From Achromobacter pulmonis (GTDB taxonomy: Bacteria; Pseudomonadota; Gammaproteobacteria; Burkholderiales; Burkholderiaceae_B): a DNA stretch of 64,000 nucleotides. Positions within the stretch are counted from its first letter, which is position 1; every line of letters starts with the position of its first letter. A model generated the notes under the pieces. It worked only from the letters and a program-made list of their open reading frames with translations. It ran no database searches and had not been told where the DNA came from. The DNA is taken from positions 534,855 through 598,854 of the forward strand of contig NZ_POQS01000001.1 in assembly GCF_002885955.2 (NCBI RefSeq), given 5' to 3'. Of the stretch, positions 7,529 through 14,593 are shown piece after piece. A program made the translations under genes and the position numbers.

Positions 7529-7562
7529 TCGGTGGGTGCAGACACGCACCCAGGAGAGACGC

Positions 7563-8450
7563 ATGAGCAAACCCACCCAGGACAACACCGGCGCGCGGCC
7601 GCACCCGACCCCGCCCATGCCCGGCCAGCATCTGGACAAGCCCGGCGAAGAAGCGGACATGGCGCTCAAGCCGCAGTACCAGGCCCCTTCCTATCGCGGC
7701 AGCGGCAAGCTCGAAGGCATGGCCGCCATCGTCACCGGCGGCGATTCCGGCATCGGCCGCGCGGTCTGCGTGCTGTATGCGCGCGAAGGCGCCGACGTGG
7801 CCCTGGTCTACCTGAACGAACACGAAGACGCCGAAGCCACCTGCCGCGCAGTCCAGGAAGAAGGCAGGCGCTGCGTGCTGATCGCCGGCGACGTGCAGGA
7901 CCCGGCCTTTTGCGAGAGCGCGGTGCAGCAGGCGGTGCAGGCCTTCGGCAGGCTGGACATCCTGGTGAACAACGCCGCCTACCAGCAGCACACCGATACG
8001 CTGCCGGAGATCGATAACGACAAATGGGACCGGACGCTGCGCACCAACATCACCGGTTATTTCTACATGGCGCGCTCCGCCCTGCCCCATCTGAAGGCCG
8101 GCGCCGCCATCATCAACACCGGCTCGGTGACGGGCTTGCGCGGCAGCGCCAGACTGCTGGACTATTCCACCACCAAGGGCGCGATCCACGCATTCACGCG
8201 CTCGCTGGCGGCCAACCTGGCCGGCCAGGGCATACGCGTAAACGCGGTGGCGCCGGGTCCGGTGTGGACGCCGCTGAACCCGGCCGACCAGAGTCCGCAG
8301 GCCATCCGGGAGTTCGGCAAGAACACGGATTTCGGACGCCCGGCGCAGCCCGAGGAAATCTCGCCCGCCTACGTGTTCCTGGCCTCGCCGGTCTGTTCCA
8401 GCTACATCACCGGCATCGTGCTGCCGATCACCGGCAGCGCCGGCGACTGA
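7563..8450 (+). CDS. Short-chain dehydrogenase/reductase, stress-type with N-terminal extension
   Basis: A 295-residue NAD(P)-dependent oxidoreductase. After a polar extension of about 45 residues (containing PGQHLDKPGEEADM) comes a complete classical SDR fold: cofactor loop GGDSGIG, structural NNAAY, catalytic Ser in NTGSVTG and Tyr-x3-Lys in YSTTKG. The extension and the KLEGMAAIVTGGDSGIG start are typical of the YghA/GspC-like general-stress SDRs rather than fatty-acid reductases. The substrate is unknown. CAGGAG lies upstream of the ATG. It has its own sigma-54-type promoter immediately after ligD. Confidence 0.9.
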   Translation: MSKPTQDNTGARPHPTPPMPGQHLDKPGEEADMALKPQYQAPSYRGSGKLEGMAAIVTGGDSGIGRAVCVLYAREGADVALVYLNEHEDAEATCRAVQEEGRRCVLIAGDVQDPAFCESAVQQAVQAFGRLDILVNNAAYQQHTDTLPEIDNDKWDRTLRTNITGYFYMARSALPHLKAGAAIINTGSVTGLRGSARLLDYSTTKGAIHAFTRSLAANLAGQGIRVNAVAPGPVWTPLNPADQSPQAIREFGKNTDFGRPAQPEEISPAYVFLASPVCSSYITGIVLPITGSAGD

Positions 8451-8468
8451 TGCCGGGCCGCCGCCCCA

Positions 8469-9077
8469 TCATTTGGGCGGCGCGATCGAGGCCGGCGCGT
8501 CGCGCGAGGCGGGCGACACCGCCGGCGCCTCGCCCTTGACCGGCGGCTGGATCTTGTCGCCGTTGGCGGGCCGGCCCTGCTGCAACTCGCGGCTCATGGC
8601 CAGGTGCTGGGTCACCACCGGCAGCACGCGCGTGGCGAAATCGCGCACCTGCGGGTCCTCCGACTCGCGCGCCGCGGTCTCGTACAGGCGGTTGGCCATG
8701 ACGTGCGCGTCCACCGCGGCCCGCTTGGCGTAGACCACGTCGAAGTCCGCCCCGCTGCGGTTGCGCAGTTGTTCCAGCGTGCTGCGGTCCGGCTCGGACG
8801 GCTGGTCGGGCAGCGTCACCTGCTTGCGCTGCGCCAGCGTCCTCAGTTCTTTGTCGATGGCGCGATGCTGCTCCAGCATCTGCGCCGCATAGGATTTGAC
8901 CGCGCGGCTGTCGGCGCGCTGCTGCGCCAGCCTCGCGGCCTCGATCTCGAACATGCCCGAGCCCGCGGCCGCCTGCAGAAAGCGCGCGTCGGCCTCGGGC
9001 AGGTCCTGCGCCTGCAACGGCCCCAGCGCGGCCAGCAGCAGCGCCGCGGTCCAGGCGCGCATCCGCGGCGCGCTCAT
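8469..9077 (-). CDS. DUF4142 exported protein
   Basis: A 202-residue protein with a signal peptide (about 1-23, cleavage after PLQAQ or nearby) followed by a helical DUF4142 domain (about 25-160, beginning ADARFLQAAAGSGMFEIEAARLA) and a Pro/Ala-rich tail. DUF4142 proteins are periplasmic ferritin-like helical proteins of unknown function often found in stress clusters. The start ATG overlaps the stop of the upstream gene as ATGA, so translation is coupled. It is transcribed with the gene at 9074-9646. Confidence 0.82.
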   Translation of the reverse strand: MSAPRMRAWTAALLLAALGPLQAQDLPEADARFLQAAAGSGMFEIEAARLAQQRADSRAVKSYAAQMLEQHRAIDKELRTLAQRKQVTLPDQPSEPDRSTLEQLRNRSGADFDVVYAKRAAVDAHVMANRLYETAARESEDPQVRDFATRVLPVVTQHLAMSRELQQGRPANGDKIQPPVKGEAPAVSPASRDAPASIAPPK

Positions 9078-9646
9078 GCCGCTCTCCGGGGCGGGGTCAG
9101 GGGATCGAAGTCCTCCCACTTGCCTTCCAGCCAGCGGCCCTGCGCTCTTTCGATGTCCTTGCCGCCGGCCTGCCGCAGTACGCTGCGCGCCAGCGCATCG
9201 CGGTCCGGCGCGACGTGCAGCGCCAGCATGACGCCGGCCGGCCTCAGGTCCGGATGCTCGTCGGGCGCGGCCGGCACGCCGGGACGCGCGCGCCGGCCGC
9301 GGCCCACGACCCATAGCGCGCCGGCCAGCGCGCCCAGGTAGGCGCCGACGCCGGCCGCGGCAATCACGACCAGGATGGAGGCGGCCAGCCGCGCCGCCAC
9401 CAGCCCGCCGGCCAGCGCGAACAGCAGGCCCAGCACGGAAGCGCCGGCCACGGCGCCGAAGTGCCCGCCCTTGGCGTCGGGGTCGGCGATGCGGTCTCCG
9501 CCTATGGGAAACCGCGCGTGCTCGCCCGCCGTGTTGATGTAGAACGTATGGATGTCGTCCTCGGTGAAGCCCTGGTCGAAGAGCTGACGGGCCGCCACGG
9601 CGGCCTCGTCGAAGGTGTCGAATCGGGCGGCGACGATCAAGGCCAT
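9074..9646 (-). CDS. General-stress-like glycine-zipper membrane protein
   Basis: A 190-residue protein. Residues 1-50 resemble the N-terminus of general stress protein 17M-like proteins (ARFDTFDEAAVAARQLFDQGF). Two closely spaced hydrophobic, glycine-rich helices (about 68-115) form a probable transmembrane hairpin, and residues 135-190 form a second small domain containing VMLALHVAPDRDALARSVLR. This FAD-helical-FAD layout suggests a ferredoxin-like sensor fold on each side of a membrane insert. GGAGG precedes the ATG. A sigma-54-type element lies 39 bases upstream. Specific function is unknown. Confidence 0.72.
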   Translation of the reverse strand: MALIVAARFDTFDEAAVAARQLFDQGFTEDDIHTFYINTAGEHARFPIGGDRIADPDAKGGHFGAVAGASVLGLLFALAGGLVAARLAASILVVIAAAGVGAYLGALAGALWVVGRGRRARPGVPAAPDEHPDLRPAGVMLALHVAPDRDALARSVLRQAGGKDIERAQGRWLEGKWEDFDPLTPPRRAA

Positions 9647-9685
9647 GGGAAACCTCCGGTACGGGAATGGCTTGCGGCTAGCCCA

Positions 9686-9700
9686 GCAACCGCCATGCCC
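9686..9700 (-). promoter_or_regulatory. Sigma-54-type -24/-12 promoter (stress membrane protein, DUF4142)
   Basis: Minus-strand GGGCATGGCGGTTGC with GG-N10-GC spacing, ending 39 bases before the ATG at 9646. Confidence 0.64.
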
Positions 9701-9716
9701 GCGCGCCGGCTCCCGC

Positions 9717-9935
9717 CTATTTGCCGCCGGGACGCTTGCCCGGGTATTGGCCGCCCTCTTCGAACTCCGGCCCCTTCTCGTTCGGTTTCTTGTCGGCCGG
9801 GCGCGCCGGATGCGCCGGCGGCTTGCCGAAGCCCGGCTTGTCCGCGCCCAGCTTGCCGCTGCGATGCGCGGCTTCGGTCTCGTCCTGCGGCGTATTGGCG
9901 CGCGCGCCGCCGTCGCGTTTACGTTCGGTATCCAT
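9717..9935 (-). CDS. Small charged, disordered protein
   Basis: A 72-residue hydrophilic protein, beginning MDTERKRDGGARANTPQDE and ending GQYPGKRPGGK, rich in Lys, Gly, Pro and Asp/Glu and without hydrophobic segments. Composition resembles small hydrophilin or KGG-type stress peptides, but I see no clear family motif. GAGAGG precedes the start. It is divergent from the secreted protein at 10061, the two sharing a symmetrical pair of sigma-54-type elements. Confidence 0.62.
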   Translation of the reverse strand: MDTERKRDGGARANTPQDETEAAHRSGKLGADKPGFGKPPAHPARPADKKPNEKGPEFEEGGQYPGKRPGGK

Positions 9936-9970
9936 GCCGATCCCTCTCTTGCTGCAACGCGAACGGGTCT

Positions 9971-9985
9971 GCAAGCCGCATGCCC
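9971..9985 (-). promoter_or_regulatory. Sigma-54-type -24/-12 promoter (small charged protein)
   Basis: Minus-strand GGGCATGCGGCTTGC, identical to the ku element at 4052-4066, ending 35 bases before the ATG at 9935. Confidence 0.68.
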
Positions 9986-9993
9986 GGCCCGCC

Positions 9994-10008
9994 GGGAACG
10001 CCGCTTGC
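9994..10008 (+). promoter_or_regulatory. Sigma-54-type -24/-12 promoter (secreted protein)
   Basis: GGGAACGCCGCTTGC, GG-N10-GC spacing, 52 bases before the ATG at 10061. It is divergent from 9971-9985 with only 8 bases between the two -24 ends. Confidence 0.64.
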
Positions 10009-10060
10009 GTGTCGACGCCCGGGTCCGCGCGTGGTCGGACCACAACCCGAGGAGTCAACC

Positions 10061-10441
10061 ATGAAACTGTCCCTAGCCGTTCTTCCTGCCGTGGCCCTGG
10101 GCCTGAGCGCGCTCGCCTTCCAGGCGCCGGCGCAGCCCGCGTCGGGCGCCGCCGCCGTGCGCAGCGACGACCAGATCGACGATCAGTACAAACTCGACAA
10201 GAAGCGCTGCGACGCGATGAAGGGCAACCAGAAGGACATCTGCCAGCAGGAGGCGGAAGCCTCGCGCGACAAGGCCAAGGCCGAGGCCAAGGCCGGCAAG
10301 CAGAAGGCCGAAGCCAACCGCGACGCCGCCAAGACGCGCAACGACGCCGACTATAAGGTCGGCAAGCAGAAATGCGACGCCATGTCGGGCAACGCCAAGG
10401 ATGCCTGTATCGCGGACCTGAAGGCCCGCTACGGCAAATAA
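10061..10441 (+). CDS. Small exported lysine/alanine-rich protein
   Basis: A 126-residue protein with a clear signal peptide (about 1-24, ending FQAPAQP). The mature part is a highly charged helix rich in Lys, Ala, Asp and Gln with four cysteines arranged as two related motifs, KKRCDAMKGNQKDICQQ and KQKCDAMSGNAKDACIA. These look like an internal duplication, each forming a helical hairpin closed by a disulfide. Function is unknown; TolA-like annotation by composition would be unsafe. GAGGAG lies upstream of the ATG. It belongs to the set with sigma-54-type promoters. Confidence 0.75.
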   Translation: MKLSLAVLPAVALGLSALAFQAPAQPASGAAAVRSDDQIDDQYKLDKKRCDAMKGNQKDICQQEAEASRDKAKAEAKAGKQKAEANRDAAKTRNDADYKVGKQKCDAMSGNAKDACIADLKARYGK

Positions 10442-10445
10442 GGCC

Positions 10446-11822
10446 TTAGCGCCGCGGCGGGCGGGCCCCGGGTTCGCCCGGCAGCACATAGCCCGCCGCG
10501 GCGTATTCTTCGAGCCGGTTGTACAGGGTCTTGGGGCTGATGCCCAGCATCGCCGCCGTCTGCTTCTTGACGCCGTTGCAGCGCTCCAGCGTGGCCAGGA
10601 TGAGCCGCCGGTCCACCTCGGCCAGCGTCTCGCCCACCGGCACGCTGACGCGCCCGCCCGTGGCCGAGGCGCCCGACGGAGACACCTGCGGCGCCAGCAT
10701 GTCGGCCTCCAGCACATTGCCGTCGGCCATGATGAAGGCGCGGCGCACGAAGTTCTTCAGCTCGCGCACGTTGCCCGGCCATTCGTACTGCTGCAGCCGT
10801 TGCAGCGCGGCCGGGGAAAAATCCTTGCTGGTGCCCGACTCCTGGTTCTGCGTGGCGAGAAAGCGCCGCGCCAGCAGCAGGATGTCGTCACCGCGCTCGC
10901 GCAGCGGCGGCAGCTCCACCGGGAACACGCTGAGCCGGTAATACAGATCCTCGCGCAGCTTGCCTTCGCGCACCGCCTGTTCGGGATTGCGGTTGGTGGC
11001 GGCCACGATGCGGATATCGCAGGCGATCTCGCGGTTGGTGCCCACGCGCATGAACTGGCCCGTCTCCAGCACGCGCAGCAGCTTGACCTGCAGGTCCAGC
11101 GGCATCTCGGTCACTTCGTCCAGAAACAGCGTGCCGCCGTCGGCGCGCTCGAAGTAGCCCTTGTGCTGGCGGTCGGCGCCGGTGAAGCTGCCGCGTTCGT
11201 GGCCGAACATTTCGCTTTCGATCAGGTTGGGCGAAATCGCGCCGCAATTGACCGCGATGAAGGGCCGCTGCCGGCGCGGGCTGAGTTCATGGATGGCGTG
11301 GGCCGCCAGTTCCTTGCCGGTGCCGCTTTCGCCGATGACCAGGGTGGTGACGTTGGTGGGCGCCACGCGTCCCAGCTGGCGGTACAGGTCCCGCATCCGT
11401 TCGGAAGCGCCGTACATCTTGCCGAAACGTCCCGGCTCCTCGAACGGCTGGCCGGCCAGGTCGCCGCCCGCGCCCGCGGCGATGCGCGTGAGGATATCGT
11501 TCAGCCGCTCCATGCAGATGGGCTTGACCAGGTAGTCGGTGGCGCCCAGCCGCAGCGCCTGCACGGCGTTGTCCACCGTGCCGTGGCCGGTCATCACCAC
11601 GACCTCGGCGCTGGCCGCGGCCGCGTTCTTGAAGATGTCCATGCCGCTGCCCTCGGGCAGGCGGACGTCGGTCAGGACCAGATCGGGCGCCTGCCGTTCG
11701 AGTTGGATCATCGCATCCTTGATGCTCGCGGCCAGCGCCACCGAAAAACCGCTCTCCCGGCCTATTTCGGCCAGCGTTTCGCGTATCGCGGCGTCGTCGT
11801 CGACGATCAGCAAATGGGGCAT
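10446..11822 (-). CDS. NtrC-family sigma-54 response regulator
   Basis: A 458-residue activator with three domains: receiver (1-120; acidic pocket Asp8-10, phospho-acceptor Asp52 in [11 protein letters not shown]), AAA+ sigma-54 activation domain (about 135-370; Walker A GESGTGKE, Walker B GGTLFLDE, the sigma-54-contacting loop as GSFTGA rather than GAFTGA) and a C-terminal Fis-type helix-turn-helix ([19 protein letters not shown]). It activates sigma-54 polymerase when phosphorylated. AAGGAG precedes the ATG. It is divergent from a receiver-less paralogue at 11998. The hybrid kinase at 14590-17580 is the nearest candidate partner. Confidence 0.94.
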   Translation of the reverse strand: MPHLLIVDDDAAIRETLAEIGRESGFSVALAASIKDAMIQLERQAPDLVLTDVRLPEGSGMDIFKNAAAASAEVVVMTGHGTVDNAVQALRLGATDYLVKPICMERLNDILTRIAAGAGGDLAGQPFEEPGRFGKMYGASERMRDLYRQLGRVAPTNVTTLVIGESGTGKELAAHAIHELSPRRQRPFIAVNCGAISPNLIESEMFGHERGSFTGADRQHKGYFERADGGTLFLDEVTEMPLDLQVKLLRVLETGQFMRVGTNREIACDIRIVAATNRNPEQAVREGKLREDLYYRLSVFPVELPPLRERGDDILLLARRFLATQNQESGTSKDFSPAALQRLQQYEWPGNVRELKNFVRRAFIMADGNVLEADMLAPQVSPSGASATGGRVSVPVGETLAEVDRRLILATLERCNGVKKQTAAMLGISPKTLYNRLEEYAAAGYVLPGEPGARPPRR

Positions 11823-11997
11823 TCCCTGCTCCTTGTTGAGCCACGGTTCAGCATAGCGGCTGGCGTCGCGCGATGGGTAAATATTGGATACTTTCCATCA
11901 ACGTTTTCGAATACTTGCAACTGGTCGCATACGCCGCCGCGGCCGCCCTCTACGATGCAATCTGGACAACGGCCCGCGCCCGGGCCAAGGAATCCGC

Positions 11998-13002
11998 ATG
12001 GCCAATCGCACTGTCAATGCCGCCGCGCGCGATGCCGCCGCCGCCTCCCCTTCGGCGCTGATGGACGCCGACGGCCTTTCGCCGGCGATGCAGAAACTGG
12101 CCTCCCAGCTCCGGCTGGCGGCCGCCACCGACGCCAGCGTCTTCATTGTGGGAGAAAGCGGCACCGGCAAGGAAATCGTCGCGCGCGCCATCCATGAAAC
12201 CAGCGACCGCCGCGACCAGCCGTTCGTGGCCGTCAATTGCGGCGCCATCAGCGGCACGCTGGCGCATGCCGAATTGTTCGGCCACGAAAAAGGCAGCTTC
12301 ACCGGCGCGGTGGCGCAGAACGCCGGCTATTTCGAGTACGCCAGCGGCGGCACGCTGTTCCTGGACGAAGTGACCGAAATGCCGCCGGACATGCAGGTGC
12401 ACTTCCTGCGGGTGCTGGAATCGGGCACGTACCAGCGTGTCGGCGGGGCCGACCTGCTGCGCGCCAACGTGCGCGTCATCTGCGCCAGCAACCGCGACCC
12501 GCAGGCCGCCGTGGCGGAAGGCCGGCTGCGGCAGGATTTCCTGCACCGGCTGCTGGTGGTGCCGCTGCGCGTGCCTCCCTTGCGCGAGCGCGGCGACGAC
12601 GCGCGGATACTGGCCCAGCGCTTCCTGGACGCGCTGAACCGCGAGCACGGCACGCAAAAAGCCTTCTCCCGCGCCATGCAGGAGGCGATTGCGCAGCACG
12701 ATTGGCCGGGCAATGTGCGCGAGCTGCGCAACACGGTGCAGCGCGCCTATATCCTGGCCGACGCCGAACTCGACGCCAGCGCGCTGGCGCGGGCGCGCGA
12801 CGTGCCTCGCGGCGAGCTGCGCGACGGCACGCTATGTCTGCCCGTCGGCATGCCGCTGGAACGCGCCCAGCGCGAGTACATCCTGGCCACGCTGGCCCAC
12901 CACGAGGGCGACAAGCGGCTGGCTGCGCAGACACTGGGCATCAGCCTCAAGACCCTTTACAACCGGCTCGACGCCTACGGCCTGGACGTAGGCGAAAGCT
13001 GA
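11998..13002 (+). CDS. Receiver-less sigma-54-dependent activator
   Basis: A 334-residue activator consisting only of the AAA+ domain (about 25-265; [14 protein letters not shown] loop, GGTLFLDE, arginine finger region [21 protein letters not shown]) and a Fis-type helix-turn-helix at the end (AAQTLGISLKTLYNRLDAYG). There is no N-terminal sensory domain, so activity must be constitutive or set by a partner protein, as with PspF/PspA or HrpR/S. AAGGA precedes the ATG. The AAA+ domain and HTH resemble those of the divergent neighbour, suggesting an old duplication. rpoN follows downstream. Confidence 0.92.
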   Translation: MANRTVNAAARDAAAASPSALMDADGLSPAMQKLASQLRLAAATDASVFIVGESGTGKEIVARAIHETSDRRDQPFVAVNCGAISGTLAHAELFGHEKGSFTGAVAQNAGYFEYASGGTLFLDEVTEMPPDMQVHFLRVLESGTYQRVGGADLLRANVRVICASNRDPQAAVAEGRLRQDFLHRLLVVPLRVPPLRERGDDARILAQRFLDALNREHGTQKAFSRAMQEAIAQHDWPGNVRELRNTVQRAYILADAELDASALARARDVPRGELRDGTLCLPVGMPLERAQREYILATLAHHEGDKRLAAQTLGISLKTLYNRLDAYGLDVGES

Positions 13003-13090
13003 ACCGGCCGGCTGGGCAATTCTTACCGCGGCTTTGTAATACCGGCCCTGCGCGGCGCGTGCGGGCCGCCTGCCCGCCCGCCGCCGCGGC

Positions 13091-13105
13091 TGGCACGGAA
13101 TTTGC
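13091..13105 (+). promoter_or_regulatory. Sigma-54 -24/-12 promoter upstream of rpoN
   Basis: TGGCACGGAATTTGC followed by A is an essentially perfect match to the sigma-54 consensus TGGCACG-N4-TTGCW. Transcription would start near 13117, about 40 bases before the proposed rpoN start at 13157. This implies that the sigma-54 gene is itself transcribed by sigma-54 polymerase. Confidence 0.82.
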
Positions 13106-13156
13106 ATGTATACCAGGGTGCGCTGCCGTCCGGCGGCCCTCATCCTGGAGTCTCGA

Positions 13157-14593
13157 TTGGGCTACCCTACGCAAGAATTGCGCCTGCGCCAGCAAATGAC
13201 TCTGGCGCCCCGCCTGCAGCAATCGGTCAAGCTGCTGCAGATGACAGCCTTGGAATTCACCACCGCGGTGGAACACGCGCTGGCCACCAACCCGTTCCTG
13301 GAAAATCCCGAGGACGAACAGGACGGCGCGCCGGCGCCTGCCCCGCAGGCGCACGCCGCCCACGAAGCCCCTGCGCCCGAAGCGCCGGCGCCGGCTTCCG
13401 ACGCCGACCAGCCGCCGCCCGATGCTCCTTCCTATTCGGGAGACTATCCCACCCGCGCCGCCGGCGACGGCGCGATCGACCAGGCCCAATGGGTCTGCGC
13501 CACGCCGTCCATGCACCAGCGCCTGTCGCAGGAACTGGGCAACTACCACCTGAAGCCGCGCGACCGCCTGCTGGCGGAGTTCATCATCGACGCGCTGGAC
13601 GACGACGGCTATCTGCGCACCTCCCTGTGCGAGCTTTGCGGCAATTCCCAGGGCGAGTTCGATCCGCCGCCCGAAGAGACCGAATGGATGATGGCGCTGC
13701 GCCTGGTCCAGCAGCTCGACGCGCCCGGCCTGGCGGCGCGCGATCTGTCCGAATGCCTGATGCTGCAGCTGGCCGCCGACACGGAGGCCGCGCCGGAGAC
13801 GCTTGCGCTGGCCCGCGACATCGTGCTGCGGCATCTGCCGCGCCTGGCCAAGAACGACAGCGCCGGCCTGCGGCGCGCCCTGGGCTGCACCGAGGACGCG
13901 CTGCGCCAGGCCTGCGCGCTGATCCGCAGCCTGGACCCCAAGCCCGGCGCGCGCTACAGCGCCGAGGCGCCGGCCTATGTGATTCCGGACGTGTTCGTGG
14001 ACAAATGGCAGGCGCGCTGGCGCGTGCTGCCCAACCGCAACGCCATGCCCCAGGCCCGGCTGCACCGCACCTACGCCGACCTGTTCCGGCGCGCCCGCCT
14101 CGACGACCGCAGCCCCATGGCCCAGGAACTGCAGGAGGCCCGCTGGCTGGTGCGCAACGTCGAGCAGCGCTATACCACCATCCAGCGCGTGGCCGAGGCC
14201 ATCGTCAAGCGCCAGCAGACCTTTTTCGAGTACGGCGACGTGGCCCTGCGCCCGCTGATGCTGCGCGAAGTGGCCGACGACCTGGACATGCACGAGTCCA
14301 CGGTATCGCGCGCCACCGTGGGCAAATACATGGTGACGCCGCGCGGCGTGTTCGAGTTCCGCCACTTCTTCTCGCGCGAGCTGGCCACCGAATCGGGCGG
14401 CTCCTGCTCGGCGGCCGCGGTGCGCGCCCTGATCAAGGAAATGGTCGAGGCCGAGGACCCGGCCATGCCGCTGTCGGACGTGGCGCTGACCCAGCAACTG
14501 GCCGCCAACGGCATCCTGCTGGCGCGCCGCACGGTATCGAAGTACCGCGGCCAGTTGCGCGTGCCGCCGGCCGAGCTGCGGCGCCAGCATTAG
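13157..14593 (+). CDS. rpoN: RNA polymerase sigma-54 factor (probable second copy)
   Basis: A 478-residue RpoN. Region I (about 1-50) reads ELRLRQQMTLAPRLQQSVKLLQM with NPFLE, the activator-responsive part. A Pro/Ala/Asp-rich Region II (about 50-105) leads to the core-binding domain, the helix-turn-helix (HESTVSRATVGKYMVTPRG) and the C-terminal RpoN box ARRTVSKYRGQL that reads the -24 element. The TTG start at 13157 is preferred: it follows GGAG by six bases, whereas an upstream in-frame ATG lies inside the -12 element. The gene is not next to lptB/hpf/ptsN as the housekeeping rpoN usually is, so I infer a paralogue dedicated to this cluster. Its end overlaps the convergent kinase gene by 4 bases. 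Confidence 0.94.
   Translation: MGYPTQELRLRQQMTLAPRLQQSVKLLQMTALEFTTAVEHALATNPFLENPEDEQDGAPAPAPQAHAAHEAPAPEAPAPASDADQPPPDAPSYSGDYPTRAAGDGAIDQAQWVCATPSMHQRLSQELGNYHLKPRDRLLAEFIIDALDDDGYLRTSLCELCGNSQGEFDPPPEETEWMMALRLVQQLDAPGLAARDLSECLMLQLAADTEAAPETLALARDIVLRHLPRLAKNDSAGLRRALGCTEDALRQACALIRSLDPKPGARYSAEAPAYVIPDVFVDKWQARWRVLPNRNAMPQARLHRTYADLFRRARLDDRSPMAQELQEARWLVRNVEQRYTTIQRVAEAIVKRQQTFFEYGDVALRPLMLREVADDLDMHESTVSRATVGKYMVTPRGVFEFRHFFSRELATESGGSCSAAAVRALIKEMVEAEDPAMPLSDVALTQQLAANGILLARRTVSKYRGQLRVPPAELRRQH

Noticed and set aside
5017..7545. Very long open frame antisense to ligD
   Set aside because: The GC-rich codon bias suppresses stops in other frames; the frame has low-complexity Ala/Arg/Gly content and no recognisable motif, whereas the plus strand encodes a complete LigD.
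13106..13156. Upstream in-frame ATG for rpoN at 13106
   Set aside because: It lies at the -12 end of the promoter, upstream of the expected transcription start near 13117, and the added residues are not RpoN-like; TTG at 13157 has a ribosome site.
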